The position numbers and the translations under genes are program-made. Positions 12,617 through 22,074 of a stretch of 25,000 nucleotides of DNA are shown piece by piece. The stretch is from Actinidia chinensis (Eukaryota; Streptophyta; Magnoliopsida; Ericales; Actinidiaceae): contig VIGQ01000131.1 in assembly GCA_009663005.1 (NCBI GenBank), forward strand, positions 7,501 to 32,500, read 5' to 3'. Each line of letters starts with the position of its first letter. Position 1 is the stretch's first letter. The notes below the pieces were generated by a model, which worked only from the letters and a program-made list of their open reading frames with translations, was not told where the DNA came from and did no database searches.

Positions 12617-12762
12617 GGCTGTGTTTGGATCAAGGGATTTGGTTGAGGAACAAAGAAAGGAAATGGAAAAGGTAGAGGGTGATCCAATGGTTCCTGAATG
12701 GTTGGATCGTTAATTTTTTATTTCCATTTCCCTTCATCAAATCCGGAGATCCAAACACAACC
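12617..12762. mobile_element. Tourist-like (PIF/Harbinger-type) MITE, 146 bp
   Basis: The left end GGCTGTGTTTGGATC and the reverse complement of the right end GGTTGTGTTTGGATC match at 14 of 15 bases. Shared GGAAATGGAAA stretches extend the inverted arms inward. The element is flanked on both sides by TAA (12614-12616 and 12763-12765), the 3-bp target duplication expected of PIF/Harbinger-derived MITEs. It has no coding capacity. It lies in the downstream part of the RNP locus. Confidence 0.75.
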
Positions 12763-13769
12763 TAAATGCATAGAACTTTTGGTTTGTTAAACTAAACTCA
12801 CTTTGGAGATCTAATTTTAATAATCAAGGGAAGATCTCATTTGTTAAAAAAGAATAGTACAAGTGTAGTTTCACGAATTCAGCACTAAATTCAAGAAGAC
12901 AAATTTGTAAAGAAACTGTTCCACAAGTCTGCACAGTTTATGACAAATAAGTTACGGCACGTTAGTACCCATTAAGGGTATCTGGGTGAGAAAAGATTGG
13001 ATAATAACCTAACATTTGACTAAGAAGCACAAAGTAGTTGCTATCAAGACGTGAACTTACAATCTCATGTTGGGAGGACCCATTCGTTGCCCCTTGACCT
13101 AAACTAGTGGGCTCCCACATTTGATTTTAAGACAATGAAGAAGAAAATTCTTAGGATCGAAAACGTTATGCTTTTGACCTTACTCAAGTGCCTGACGTAG
13201 TCACTGAACGCATATTTTCACACCTTAATATGTATAAGCTTCAAAGCATAGTCCTCACAATATCACACAGTCTAATCCAAATGGATTATTCATATTCCAT
13301 GCCAATCAAAGAGTATTGTTTCCTCAGGGAAACTGAGTCTCTACAAGACCTGTTCCGCAATGAAACTATCCACTTTCCATCAACCTATTTTCTTTAACTC
13401 GTATAAGTTTTATATAAAGGCTTTTCTTTTCTTCTTGAGTATATCTTCATCTGTTTCATGATGCTGTTATCTATTCTTGCTATTCTTGCTGACTTTTGGT
13501 TGCAAACACAGGTAAAGTCACATTATAAACCGTAGCTTCCATCAATCAAGTAAATCTAGGTTGGTCGAAGTTCAACACCTGATTTCGGGGAATTTACCTT
13601 TTCTAAATGAAATCTGCTTTAGATTGCATCAAACCCTGATGCAGACGGCATATTAATTTATTTTGTTAACCTGGGACTAAAGTAAATTTAAAAAGATCAC
13701 ACAGAACAGGAGACATGGATACAGCACAAAACACATCGGTTAAAAGGCCTTCTGGTTCACAAGAGTCCA

Positions 13770-13935
13770 AGTTGTTGTTTTTTGGTTTGTGCGTGCGCTT
13801 GCGCTTGTCTCAATATGTAGGAGGGGGATAAGGGAAGGGAAGCTGCAGTTTGCAGGGTCGTAAGACTCTAACCAGGCAACATGCCTGGTAAGCGGAGTGT
13901 TCTCAACCACTGGGCAACCTTGAGGGTCCCGGTTT
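13770..13935 (-). mobile_element. tRNA-derived SINE (putative), minus orientation
   Basis: Read on the minus strand there is an A-box-like TTGCCCAGTGGTTGAG (13917-13902). About 30 bases later comes a B-box-like GGTTAGAGTCTTACGACC (13873-13856), which differs from the usual GGTTCGAGTC form by one base. The stretch ends in an A/C-rich tail around 13790-13772. Spacing and order fit a Pol III-transcribed plant SINE. I could not find convincing target duplications. It sits within the probable untranslated part of the RNP locus, in the same orientation as that gene. Confidence 0.5.
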
Positions 13936-14075
13936 TGAAACCTATCCTAGGACTATGCCCGTGAGCATGCATGTGTGTTTTGGAGGCATTGATGCTGGGG
14001 AACCCTAACTACAGATAATAAAAATAAGAATAGTGAAAGCAAACCAAAATGAGGGAGAAAGATCTGTATTACCTA

Positions 14076-15719
14076 TTATGTTCCTTTTCTATTTGCAAGG
14101 CTATAATCTCCAATATAACCCTCAGAACCTTTAGCTGAGACATCGGCTCCATTACTGCGCCCATAGCCAGGGCACAGAAAACCAATCCATGCAGAGATGC
14201 ATTGAAAACCAAGTGAATAACATACACGGAACCACCATCTCCAAGGCTCCATAGGACCTCATAACCACCAAGGAAGCAGCAGATGACGATGTCGCGGCTA
14301 TACTTGCGCGCGGTTTCGCCTAATTCCCCCACCAGTCAATCTGTATGTTTCTCCACCCGGATATACCCAATAGGCCCACCAGCATAGCCAGAAGCCACCC
14401 CCACCCCCTTGAGGAGAAATAGGAGAAAGCCCCAAATTGGATCCACTATTTACAAAGACTCGAAAAAAACTCTCACCTCCAGAGCCCAAGTTAGCAATCG
14501 GGGCTACCAGCATTTTGCAGCAGTGTAAGGCCGGATTCCCCAGACATTCCGAGTTGAATGAGGCTTAAAGAGCTGACATTTCGAAAGAAAAATTAGCAGC
14601 CCACCCTAGCCGTTAGGAGTACGTATCTGTTTGAAATGCACTATAGTAAGGGCGCAAACCCGTCCATATCAAATTGTTACCGAAATTGGAGTTTCCTCCA
14701 AAAGCCAGCCTCAAGCTCAAACCTGGATCCAAATCACATCCATTCCATACCAAGAGAACCAAATGGAGAGAATGCCATTACGAGTACTACCAATTGGGAT
14801 TAATTCTACCATCTGCCCTGAACTCCTAGCTTCCGATAGAGCCCAGATTATATTCCATGGAGAATAGCTATTAAGAAAGTGTTCATCTACCGAAAAAACC
14901 GTATTGTATCCAACTAGAGGCTCGGCTGGGCCCCGGGGATAGCTCTTTGGGATAATGCCCGCTTTGACCTCAAACCCAGTTACCATTGAGTTCGTGAAAG
15001 GTGTGCAAACACCCTATCCACTGCTTCTTCCGTACATCGTAAGTGAGAAACCAAACCTCTTGGCCTCGGGGTATTGTGATCATACATCACCACACATCCG
15101 TGATTTCATACCAAAATGGTCAACGACTTCTTTAAAGGCACTCTCAGTGACTGTAGAGATAAACTCCTACAATCTTTTTTGAGTCGACCAGGACCCGGAG
15201 ATCTGGAATGCTGCTATTGTTTTGTTAACATGGCTGATCATCCCTTGGAACAGCCTTCTTCGCTTCAACCTTAGAATATAGAAACCCAAGACTATTGTGA
15301 ATTACAGAATTCACATTCCATATAAGCAAAAGAAGGTCAAAATTTAGAAACTCTAGAGTCAGCCAACAAAAATTTTCTCACCACAAATTTTCGCCCTACA
15401 GAAATCAGGTAATAATAACAAATGAGTAATCAATGCACAAATGTTGTTAGGGTATCGGAAATCAAAAAACATACTTACTGTTCGACCATCGATCAGCTGT
15501 GCTTCTCCATGACACTCTTTCGGCAACAGCAGACAACAAAGACAATAAAACCAAAGCCACGAGCCGACCGCGCCCGGTCTCTATAAATCACTGCCTCATC
15601 ACCACCATATGTGCCAAAATCTTTAGGCGATTCTCATCCGTGTTTTTGTCCCAGCGAAATCCCCCTATGAATAGCTTACCAAGATCTGATTCATCTTCTA
15701 CGAATTCAAAAATGTTCAT
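14076..15719 (-). pseudogene. RNP1-like: Two-RRM heterogeneous nuclear ribonucleoprotein (RNP1-type) gene, disrupted by many indels
   Basis: Plant hnRNP of the RNP1 type, a nuclear RNA-binding protein with two RRMs and a glycine-rich tail. Exon 1 (15719-15479) has the RNP2 motif KLFIGG (15677-15660) and the RNP1 motif RSARGFGFIVF (15570-15538), and ends at DGRT. A 209-bp intron (15478-15270) has donor GTAAGT and an AAG acceptor. Exon 2 resumes exactly in register with VEAKKAVPRDDQ (15269-15234), then SPGPGR, TDVVVMYDHNTPRPRG (about 15100-15055, second RRM), FHELNG, ELSPGPSRA (14945-14919), SNLGLSPISPQGGGGG (about 14440-14394), and the C-terminal ADVSAKGSEGYIG...LANRKGT with TAA at 14078-14076. 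Many single-base insertions and deletions put these blocks in all three frames; few substitutions are needed. The retained intron excludes a retro-processed copy. Identity is secure at family level. Real decay versus sequencing error is unresolved. Confidence 0.85.
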
Positions 15720-16655
15720 CCCATTATCAATTATCTCAATCTCACAATTTTTAAACTATATTAACAAGTAAAAGAGCAAGATGCCAAATCAATTCAGATG
15801 CAACACCAAAGAAAAAACTACATTCTTTCTACCATTACTTGGCCATAGAAAACTCTATTCAAACACAAGGCAAGGCTTTTCCCCATAAGACTGGATCTAA
15901 ATTACACAAATAATAGGCAGTGGTCTTTATAAAATGCACACAGCAAAATTAAGAACCCCCCCACAAAAAACAAAACCACAAAACAATGAAAATGCTATAA
16001 TTAGAAACTATAGAACAGGATCAAAATGTGGAATAAAAGAGCCAATGACGCAAAGGGGAAAAACACACCTTACCAAGAATTAGCCAGGAGTCGTTTGAAT
16101 GAAAGACTCCGACAAACACAAGGTGGGTATTGTTGAATTCATCCCGGAAACATCGGATCCTTTACCCATCAATCACAATCCCAATAATTTACATTCCTGA
16201 AAAGACAAAAAAATTCAAGTGGATCGAAAACCCAATACAAATTGCGAAGCTCAGGAAAATAGAGAGCGAGAGAGAGAGTCAAAAAAAAAAAAAAAGGAAT
16301 GAAAAATTCCCATTTGCAAGAAAACCCAGAAGGGAAAATCGAAGAAACTAAGATCTAAAAAGGGGCGCGTAGATTAGATATGCATAATGAAAACGTAGGA
16401 TGTGCAACATACTCTCTCTCTCTCCTCCTCTCCTATCTCCCCCCAAAGGTGCCCCTCTGCTTTTCTCTTTCTTGTTATTCCCTCCCTTGCAAATTAAATC
16501 GAAATAAAGGAATTGTCTAGGTGAGATAGGTAGAAGAATCATATAAAATAGAGAGAGCAAGAGGGGGGAGAGGGGGGTGGGGAGGAGAGACTTCTAGGCA
16601 ATCCTCTGGTTTGTAAGAATTTGGAGAGCCTAAGCCAAGATGGACAGGAGGAGAT
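15720..16655 (-). other. Probable 5' leader and leader intron of the RNP locus
   Basis: On the minus strand, a leader rich in CT and GA tracts (for example 16390-16430 and 16259-16277) runs from about 16655 to a donor-like TTCTTG|GTAAGG (intron from 16073). A possible acceptor TTAATATAG lies at 15756, leaving a short exon before the ATG at 15719-15717. The splice choice is inferred from signals only. Pyrimidine-rich leaders with an intron are usual for plant RNA-binding protein genes. Confidence 0.4.
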
Positions 16656-16686
16656 GATCATTTTAAAAGTTGGATTTCGAAAACTA

Positions 16687-16696
16687 TTATTTATAG
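16687..16696 (-). promoter_or_regulatory. TATA box of the RNP locus
   Basis: The minus strand reads CTATAAATAA here, a strong plant TATA form. It lies about 30 bases upstream of where the pyrimidine-rich leader begins (about 16655), the expected spacing. No start-site data are available. Confidence 0.5.
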
Positions 16697-16699
16697 CGA

Positions 16700-17390
16700 A
16701 CAGCAATTATATTTTTTATTATAGATTTAATATCAAGAAAAAAGTGGGATAAAAAGCTGTTGAATTTTGCAGGCTTATGTAATATTGTTGAAATTCTAGA
16801 ATCAACCAAATTAACAATCCAAGAAGATGGAATTTTCCATATGGGCCACATTATTTTCGGTAAGTGATTTTCGCCACCTTACTTTTCTTTAATTGTATTT
16901 ATTTTTTATTTTTATTAGAATGAATTTAGCAAATACCGATTTTTATGTAAATATTGCAGTGCATAGAAAGTACATGAATAAATTACAATAGTAAAGACAA
17001 AAAATAGAATATAATTGAAGAAAAATAACGTGGTATAAATAACTATCCTGTTAACAAATTTGTTTATGAATTGTAATTTGTTTGTTATTTCTTTTATGGT
17101 TCAAAGCCTTGTTATAAGTAGAAGATTCCCACTTAAGAATTAACACACATGATTAAAAATTATCGACTAATATTGTCAGTAATTATAAAAGGCCTAGTAA
17201 AATTGAAAAATAAAAACTGAAAATTGGCGCTGATTTTTTAACCTAAAAATCTGTTTGATAAAAATTTAAGCGACTAAATTAAAAAATATTTAATATATAC
17301 AAGAAGTTAAATATAAAATTTATTATTATTTATTTTTATTTTTCATTTAAAAAAAATATGATAATTGTGTAGTAACGTGATAATAGTAGT
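16700..17390. other. AT-rich intergenic DNA
   Basis: Upstream of the RNP promoter. Very AT-rich, with no coding signal and no clear repeat ends. Confidence 0.5.
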
Positions 17391-17766
17391 GTTGTGGTGG
17401 AAGGTTATGATATCAAGACATTAGTGATAGAAGCCAAAATGATAGTGGTTGTCGTGGGTGGTGTAGGTTGTGTTGGTGGGGTAATAAGATGGTGGCGGTG
17501 TTGTTGTGGTGGAAGTAGGATGGATGGTAGTGGTTGTGTGATGGTGTTGCCGGAGGAGGTAGATGGATGATAGTGGCGTGTGGTGGAGGTTTATGGGTGG
17601 TGGTAGGCCGTTGTGATGGGCGGCAAACAATGACAATAGTAGTGGAGAGATGGTACAGGCTCTCGCGGTTGCAATGGCAGTAATGATAGCAGTGGTGATT
17701 GTAGTGGTGGTAATGGTAGATGTGCGTGGTGGTGGTGGTATAGCGGTGACATTATTGATGGTAGAA
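17391..17766. repeat. Imperfect (GGT)n/(GTG)n trinucleotide tract
   Basis: About 375 bases dominated by GTGGTGGTGG, GGTGGT, GTTGTGGTGG and GATGGTAG words, strongly G/T-rich on the plus strand and unlike its surroundings. The minus-strand frame of histidine, threonine and proline runs through it is a by-product of the repeat, not a gene. It looks like an old, degraded triplet microsatellite or minisatellite. Confidence 0.75.
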
Positions 17767-17769
17767 TGT

Positions 17770-18540
17770 TAGTGGAGCGGTCAATCTAATTTTTTTACAT
17801 GAATGGGGGGGATGTTTCTTCTTAATGAGTTCTACAAGATCAGTGATCCAAATCACCAATATAATTAAGAGCGGTTCATATGCTGCAAATTTTATCGTAA
17901 AGTATAAACATTTGAATTTTAGATATCTCTAAAACAACCATGCATGTAAATATATATCTAGCCACATAAGTACTGGTGAAGAGATTTGACAGTTTTTTTA
18001 TTTATTTTGTAGTTTCTTTGGTTTTATAGTTTTTTCTATTTTTAATAAAAAATTAATTATTTGATAAATTTTGTATTTTTTTAGTTTCTCTTGATAAGAG
18101 AAATCTGAAAATATAAAACTTTTCATCTAATTTGGAAGAAGTTGACAAAAAACCAAAAAAATAATTTTACCGATTAATTAGATAAATTTTTTTGTTTTTA
18201 GTGATTTTTTTTTCTTAAGTTTTTATTTCTATAACATTATGCATACTTTATCTTGCCAACGACAAGAAAAAACTTTAATTCATCTTTTGGAAAACTAGAG
18301 AATCGCTTTCAATAATGTAATTGTGAATAAAAAATGGAAGGAAAAAGATAGTGAATAAAATAAAGTGAGAAAAGCTATATTTTTTTCTTTTTGGTTAGAT
18401 AAAAATTAAAGAAGAAGATGATGTCGAAGAAGAAGAAAATGAAAAGATATTTTCTCAATAATATTCAAAATGGTTTTTCATTACCCGAAATATATTTTAT
18501 ATAAGTAGTCTTATTCACTTTAAAATCTATCTTCACTAAC
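17770..18540. other. AT-rich intergenic DNA
   Basis: Very AT-rich. Around 18000-18215 there are weakly mirrored T-rich and A-rich stretches (TTTGGTTTTATAG at left, AAAAAACCAAAAAAATAA at right) that may be another worn foldback repeat. No gene is visible. Confidence 0.4.
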
Positions 18541-18544
18541 TACC

Positions 18545-18725
18545 ACCAAGTGATGGCTAGCTACATTGGCTTCTTCCCAATTAGTTTCGGGTGATGGAAG
18601 GTCTACGTTCAAGTCTTATAACGGGAGCACTCGATCAAATTATTTCTTACATCCCAGCTCGGTGTTAATTAGCGCTTAAGGGGTGGACTACTTTTCTCAC
18701 CTCTGAAATCGCTAATTAACACTGT
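18545..18725 (+). mobile_element. SINE-like fragment with a 13-bp perfect inverted repeat (weak)
   Basis: A-box-like TGGCTAGCTACATTGG (about 18554-18569) is followed about 40 bases later by a B-box-like CGTTCAAGTC (18606-18615), in an unusually GC-rich patch for this region. Downstream, GTGTTAATTAGCG (18662-18674) and CGCTAATTAACAC (18710-18722) are perfect inverted arms with a 35-base loop. Neither ends nor target duplications were found, so the SINE label is tentative. Confidence 0.28.
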
Positions 18726-19263
18726 GTGCCTATGTCCTCCTTATTGAAAAAACCGTCCACACTACTCTCGCCCGCATCCTGCCCTGGAGTGACCTTGAAG
18801 CTTACACACTACAGGGGGGGTCAGCCCTTGGTGACTGCTCCATATTGACCATTTAACAACTTAATGTAATCGTATATTTGCGAACTCATACCTTGGTGTG
18901 AGTGTGCACGAACGTATCACATTTCGACACTCAGGTCCGTTTTGATAACTTAAAAACTCACAGTTTTTTTTTTAAATTGCTACTAAATGGCCAAATTTTT
19001 TTGACTTTTTTTCTTTTAATGATTTACTTTAGGCTAAAACTAAGTCAAAAAAGCAAAACAAGAAAAGCAAAAAAGCCAACATCTAATTGATTTTTTGCTT
19101 GATTTTAAGTCAAAAAAGTAAAAAAAAAAAACTGAAAAAACTCTGTGGTGCCAATGGAGCCTCATAAACGTTTACACCCAATCCTATAAGGCTCGCCCAA
19201 CCATCCTCTAATGTTAACGCATGCCCCAATGATTAGCTTTGAAGAGGCTTGAGGGTTACAACC

Positions 19264-19473
19264 CTAAGGGTCCGTTTGGCTACCGGATTTTGGGGGGATA
19301 ATTTTTCCCCGATAATTTTTTTTTCCCTCGGCATTGGGCTGGCGGATATGGAGGGGATAATTTTATGCCCTGGAGGTGTAGATGCGGATAATTTTTTTGG
19401 GTGACCTATATCTTAACAAAGTTATCCGAGGGGATAAAGGGGTGGGGGATAAGAAAAAAATATTAAGAGAAAC

Positions 19474-19543
<70 letters not shown>

Positions 19544-19678
19544 GTTTATTTCTCTCTATATTTTTTTCTTTATCCTCCACCCTGATCCAAACGTATTCAA
19601 ACAAGTTAAAAGTTATCCCCTTTCAAATTTTCTCCCTTAAAAGTTATCCCCTCTCATATCCTCCAGCCAAACGTGCCC
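19264..19678. mobile_element. Foldback TIR element, GGATAA family, copy 1
   Basis: Starts CTAAGGGTCCGTTTGGCT and ends AGCCAAACGTGCCC, so the termini are inverted repeats of the form GGGnCCGTTTGGCT. The outer arms carry repeated GGATAA words at left, mirrored as TTATCC at right. The AT-rich core folds back (GAAAAAAATATTAAGAGAAA against TTTCTCTCTATATTTTTTTC). Possible 9-bp flanking duplication GTTACAACC (19255-19263) / GTTGCAACC (19679-19687), one mismatch. There is no coding capacity. A second copy lies at 21609-22074. The superfamily is uncertain (hAT-like or Mutator-like). Confidence 0.65.
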
Positions 19679-19679
19679 G

Positions 19680-20126
19680 TTGCAACCAACTCAGATTTAA
19701 AAAGAGAAATATTGCTGATTTTGGTAGAGCTCCACTTTCATTTTGTCACGTAATAAAAAAAACAGTACCAAACTGGTAAAGACACAACGTTTTCAGGACC
19801 AGTCTGAATTATTAGACTTCGAACTTAACAAGTCAAAACTAGGGCTGCCCAACTATCTAAAAAATTAGACGGATTACAAAGCAATCCGCTAAAACCCGCT
19901 GGCCAAAATATATAAATAATGAGTTTTTGAGAAATCACCCAGCAGCAATTCTTCTTTCCAAATCTGTTAACTTTAAAAACATCCCATGCGAAAATTTATG
20001 CTACTCTAGGTTTGGGTTTTTAAATGTCTATTAACATTAAATTAAGGGGTCACACAATGAACCCCTTATGATTATTGCATAATATAAATGTAAAAAAATT
20101 CCAAGTTAAGATTCTTGAACAATGTC

Positions 20127-20184
<58 letters not shown>

Positions 20185-20900
20185 AAACACACAACACAAC
20201 ACACATTTAATCAATATTCTTAGACTTTCACTGAATTGGGTGACAAGATTCCTTAAAAAAAAATGCCCTCAACTGTATGTGTCCATTTTCTTGTTTGGAG
20301 AGATCAATGCTGTGTTTTGGAATTTCACCTCCACCAAAGAAAATTCCACTTGGAGAAATTACAATTGAGTGAACACATGCTTGAAAATCACTATGCAATT
20401 TTAGTTCTGACCAAGGACAATAGAATACAACACACAGCTGTGAAGAGAAGATATTGAAAAGAATTGTCAGTGCCCGCCCTATTAGGAATTGTGTTGTTAA
20501 ACAATTATTTGTCTTTGATTGTTAACATTATTGTCTTGGCTAAGCCATTATGCAAATAGTGGTTTCAGTTGTTTCAAATCATTTTTTTGCCACTATAATT
20601 TTAGAGAGAAAACAAAATGAATGTACAGTTCCTCCTAGTTTAATTATCACAGTCAATTTCTGATCTCACAACTGGTTTCCATGGTAATGCCCTTGTTTCC
20701 TACTTATGTATTGCTCTTTCCTTTTATGGGGCTGCTTAACCCATATCACTAGTAGCTAGACAAAGACTTGGGCGATAGGACATCGTGTATTTGAGTATGG
20801 GATCTTTCTTAATTTTGTTACATGAATGCCTAAACCCCCAAGGATTCAGCAATTATTTTTCACCTATCCAATAACAAGGACTGATGCGCACATTTCCGTC
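19680..20900. other. Intergenic DNA with a microsatellite
   Basis: No recognisable protein. The 97-codon frame at 20075-20368 runs through the CT repeat and is best explained by it. The (CT)n tract is listed separately. Confidence 0.45.
20131..20176 (+). repeat. (CT)23 dinucleotide microsatellite
   Basis: Twenty-three uninterrupted CT units, followed by TCTCTCTC and an ACA-rich stretch. The repeat number is probably variable between individuals. Confidence 0.95.
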
Positions 20901-20908
20901 CTAAGAAT

Positions 20909-21012
20909 CATCTCCAACGGGCATCTCAAATCTCCATTGTGGAGGTCAACGACCCCTCCAACCTACCTTATGACCTCCAAATGGAGGCTCAATTTGAGAT
21001 CTCCATATTTGG
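20909..21012. repeat. Small foldback (MITE-like) repeat
   Basis: ATCTCAAAT followed by CTCCATTGTGGAGGTC (20923-20947) pairs with GACCTCCAAATGGAG followed by GCTCAATTTGAGAT (20972-21000) around a loop of about 24 bases. The preceding CATCTCCAACGGG is a word often seen at ends of plant MITEs, but no matching right end was found. The element may be truncated. Confidence 0.45.
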
Positions 21013-21608
21013 AATAGCAAGTCAAAAATATAGTTTCCTCCTCTCCTCCGATTTACTTTTACTCCAAATTCTATTTTTAAAGCAAATTTTTTTTTTGATG
21101 TTTAAATTCTAATAACCACACCAATGTCATTTTACCTTTTTTTTGTATATACTTATAAAATATGTATCATCTTTCCACACTAGTATTTTTTTTTTTTTTT
21201 TTGTATTGGGGGTAAATTTATTTAGTGTGAGTTTATTATAGTTTGGATTTTTTTTGTGCCACTTTACTTTCTATTCAAACATGGAAAAAATCAAGTTTTT
21301 TATGTAACAAATGGGTCTTTTCAACCATTAACTTTTTTAGTTTTACGTTGGTCGAAGAAATAGAAAGACAACTTTGAAAGTAGTCCATTCTCTGGAAAAT
21401 TGAGTTATTTCCTTGATTGTTTTATATAACAAAAAGGTGCTGAAAAAGAGATAAGTTTTTGAGGATTTTTGGAGGGAGATTTTTAATATGAAAATAGAGT
21501 TTTGGGGTTGGATTTGGTGTAAAGAGGAACAATTTCGAAACTCAATTCGGAATAACAAATAGTAATTTGTCTCCAAAATAGAGTTTGAGACTTTTGGGTG
21601 GAAATGAT
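21012..21608. other. AT-rich intergenic DNA
   Basis: T-rich runs throughout. Weakly repeated words related to CTCCAAAATAGAGTTTGAGA near 21570-21595 echo the foldback repeat at 20909-21012, but not closely enough to join them. No gene is visible. Confidence 0.4.
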
Positions 21609-21737
21609 CTAGGGGCCTTTGTCTGGTTGATAAGGTGGGGGTATTACTTTTCCCCCGATAATTTTTTCCCCACGTCGTTTGGCTGGCGGATAAGAGCGGA
21701 TAATTTATGCCCCCGGATAATTTTTTCCCCCAGCAGG

Positions 21738-21790
<53 letters not shown>

Positions 21791-22074
21791 GGGGATAATG
21801 GGGGTGAGGGAATAAGAAAAAAATATCTAAAGAGAAACCAAATTTAATATTTTTATTTATCTTATATATATGAGAACAAAATATATTTTTTTATATCTAA
21901 ATATTTTATATTTATGTTCTCTATATATATTTTTCTTCCTTTCCCCACCCTTATCCCCTTCTAAAAATTATCCAAACAAAATTACAAGTTATCCCCCCCA
22001 AAAGTTATCCCTCTCTAAAATTTATCCCCCCTTTAAAACTTTCCTCCTCTCATATCCGCCAGCCAAACGGCCCC
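21609..22074. mobile_element. Foldback TIR element, GGATAA family, copy 2
   Basis: Same family as 19264-19678. It starts CTAGGGGCCTTTGTCTGG and ends CATATCCGCCAGCCAAACGG followed by CCCC. The left arm holds repeated GGATAATTTTTTCCCC-type words and an internal GTCGTTTGGCTGGCGGATA that resembles a terminus. The right arm has five TTATCC words. The AT-rich core folds back and shares ATCTAAATATTTTATATTT with copy 1. The left terminus has small indels relative to the right. No target duplication was identified. No coding capacity. Confidence 0.62.

Larger units (their letters stand above)
12300..14073 (-). other. Probable 3'-untranslated and downstream region of the RNP locus, carrying two inserted elements
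   Basis: On the minus strand the coding part of the RNP locus ends at 14076, and a donor-like AATAG|GTAATAC follows at once (GT at 14072-14071), suggesting a 3'-leader intron. Farther down, about 12355-12585 reads as a long minus-strand stretch free of long homopolymers and preceded by a TTCAG acceptor-like site, so it could be a downstream untranslated exon. This is inference; no protein is recognisable here. The region also contains the Tourist-like and SINE-like elements listed separately. Confidence 0.25.

Noticed and set aside
13856..13917. tRNA gene
   Set aside because: A- and B-box-like words are present, but no cloverleaf with a matching acceptor stem could be formed, so a SINE is the better reading.
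14631..14986. Open frames of about 78-89 codons on both strands
   Set aside because: They are partial readings of the RNP glycine-rich exon in wrong frames or on the opposite strand. The family match needs frame switching on the minus strand.
15499..15771. Plus-strand 90-codon frame
   Set aside because: It is the antisense of RNP exon 1, whose minus strand carries the KLFIGG and RGFGFIVF motifs.
17421..17636. His/Thr/Pro-rich minus-strand frame
   Set aside because: Simply the translation of the GGT-type repeat tract; no start context or conserved motif.
18930..19150. Possible MITE with A-rich and T-rich arms
   Set aside because: Pairing is explained by homopolymer runs; no defined termini.
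20075..20368. 97-codon frame with a Ser-Leu repeat
   Set aside because: The Ser-Leu run is the (CT)n microsatellite and the rest has no protein-like motif.
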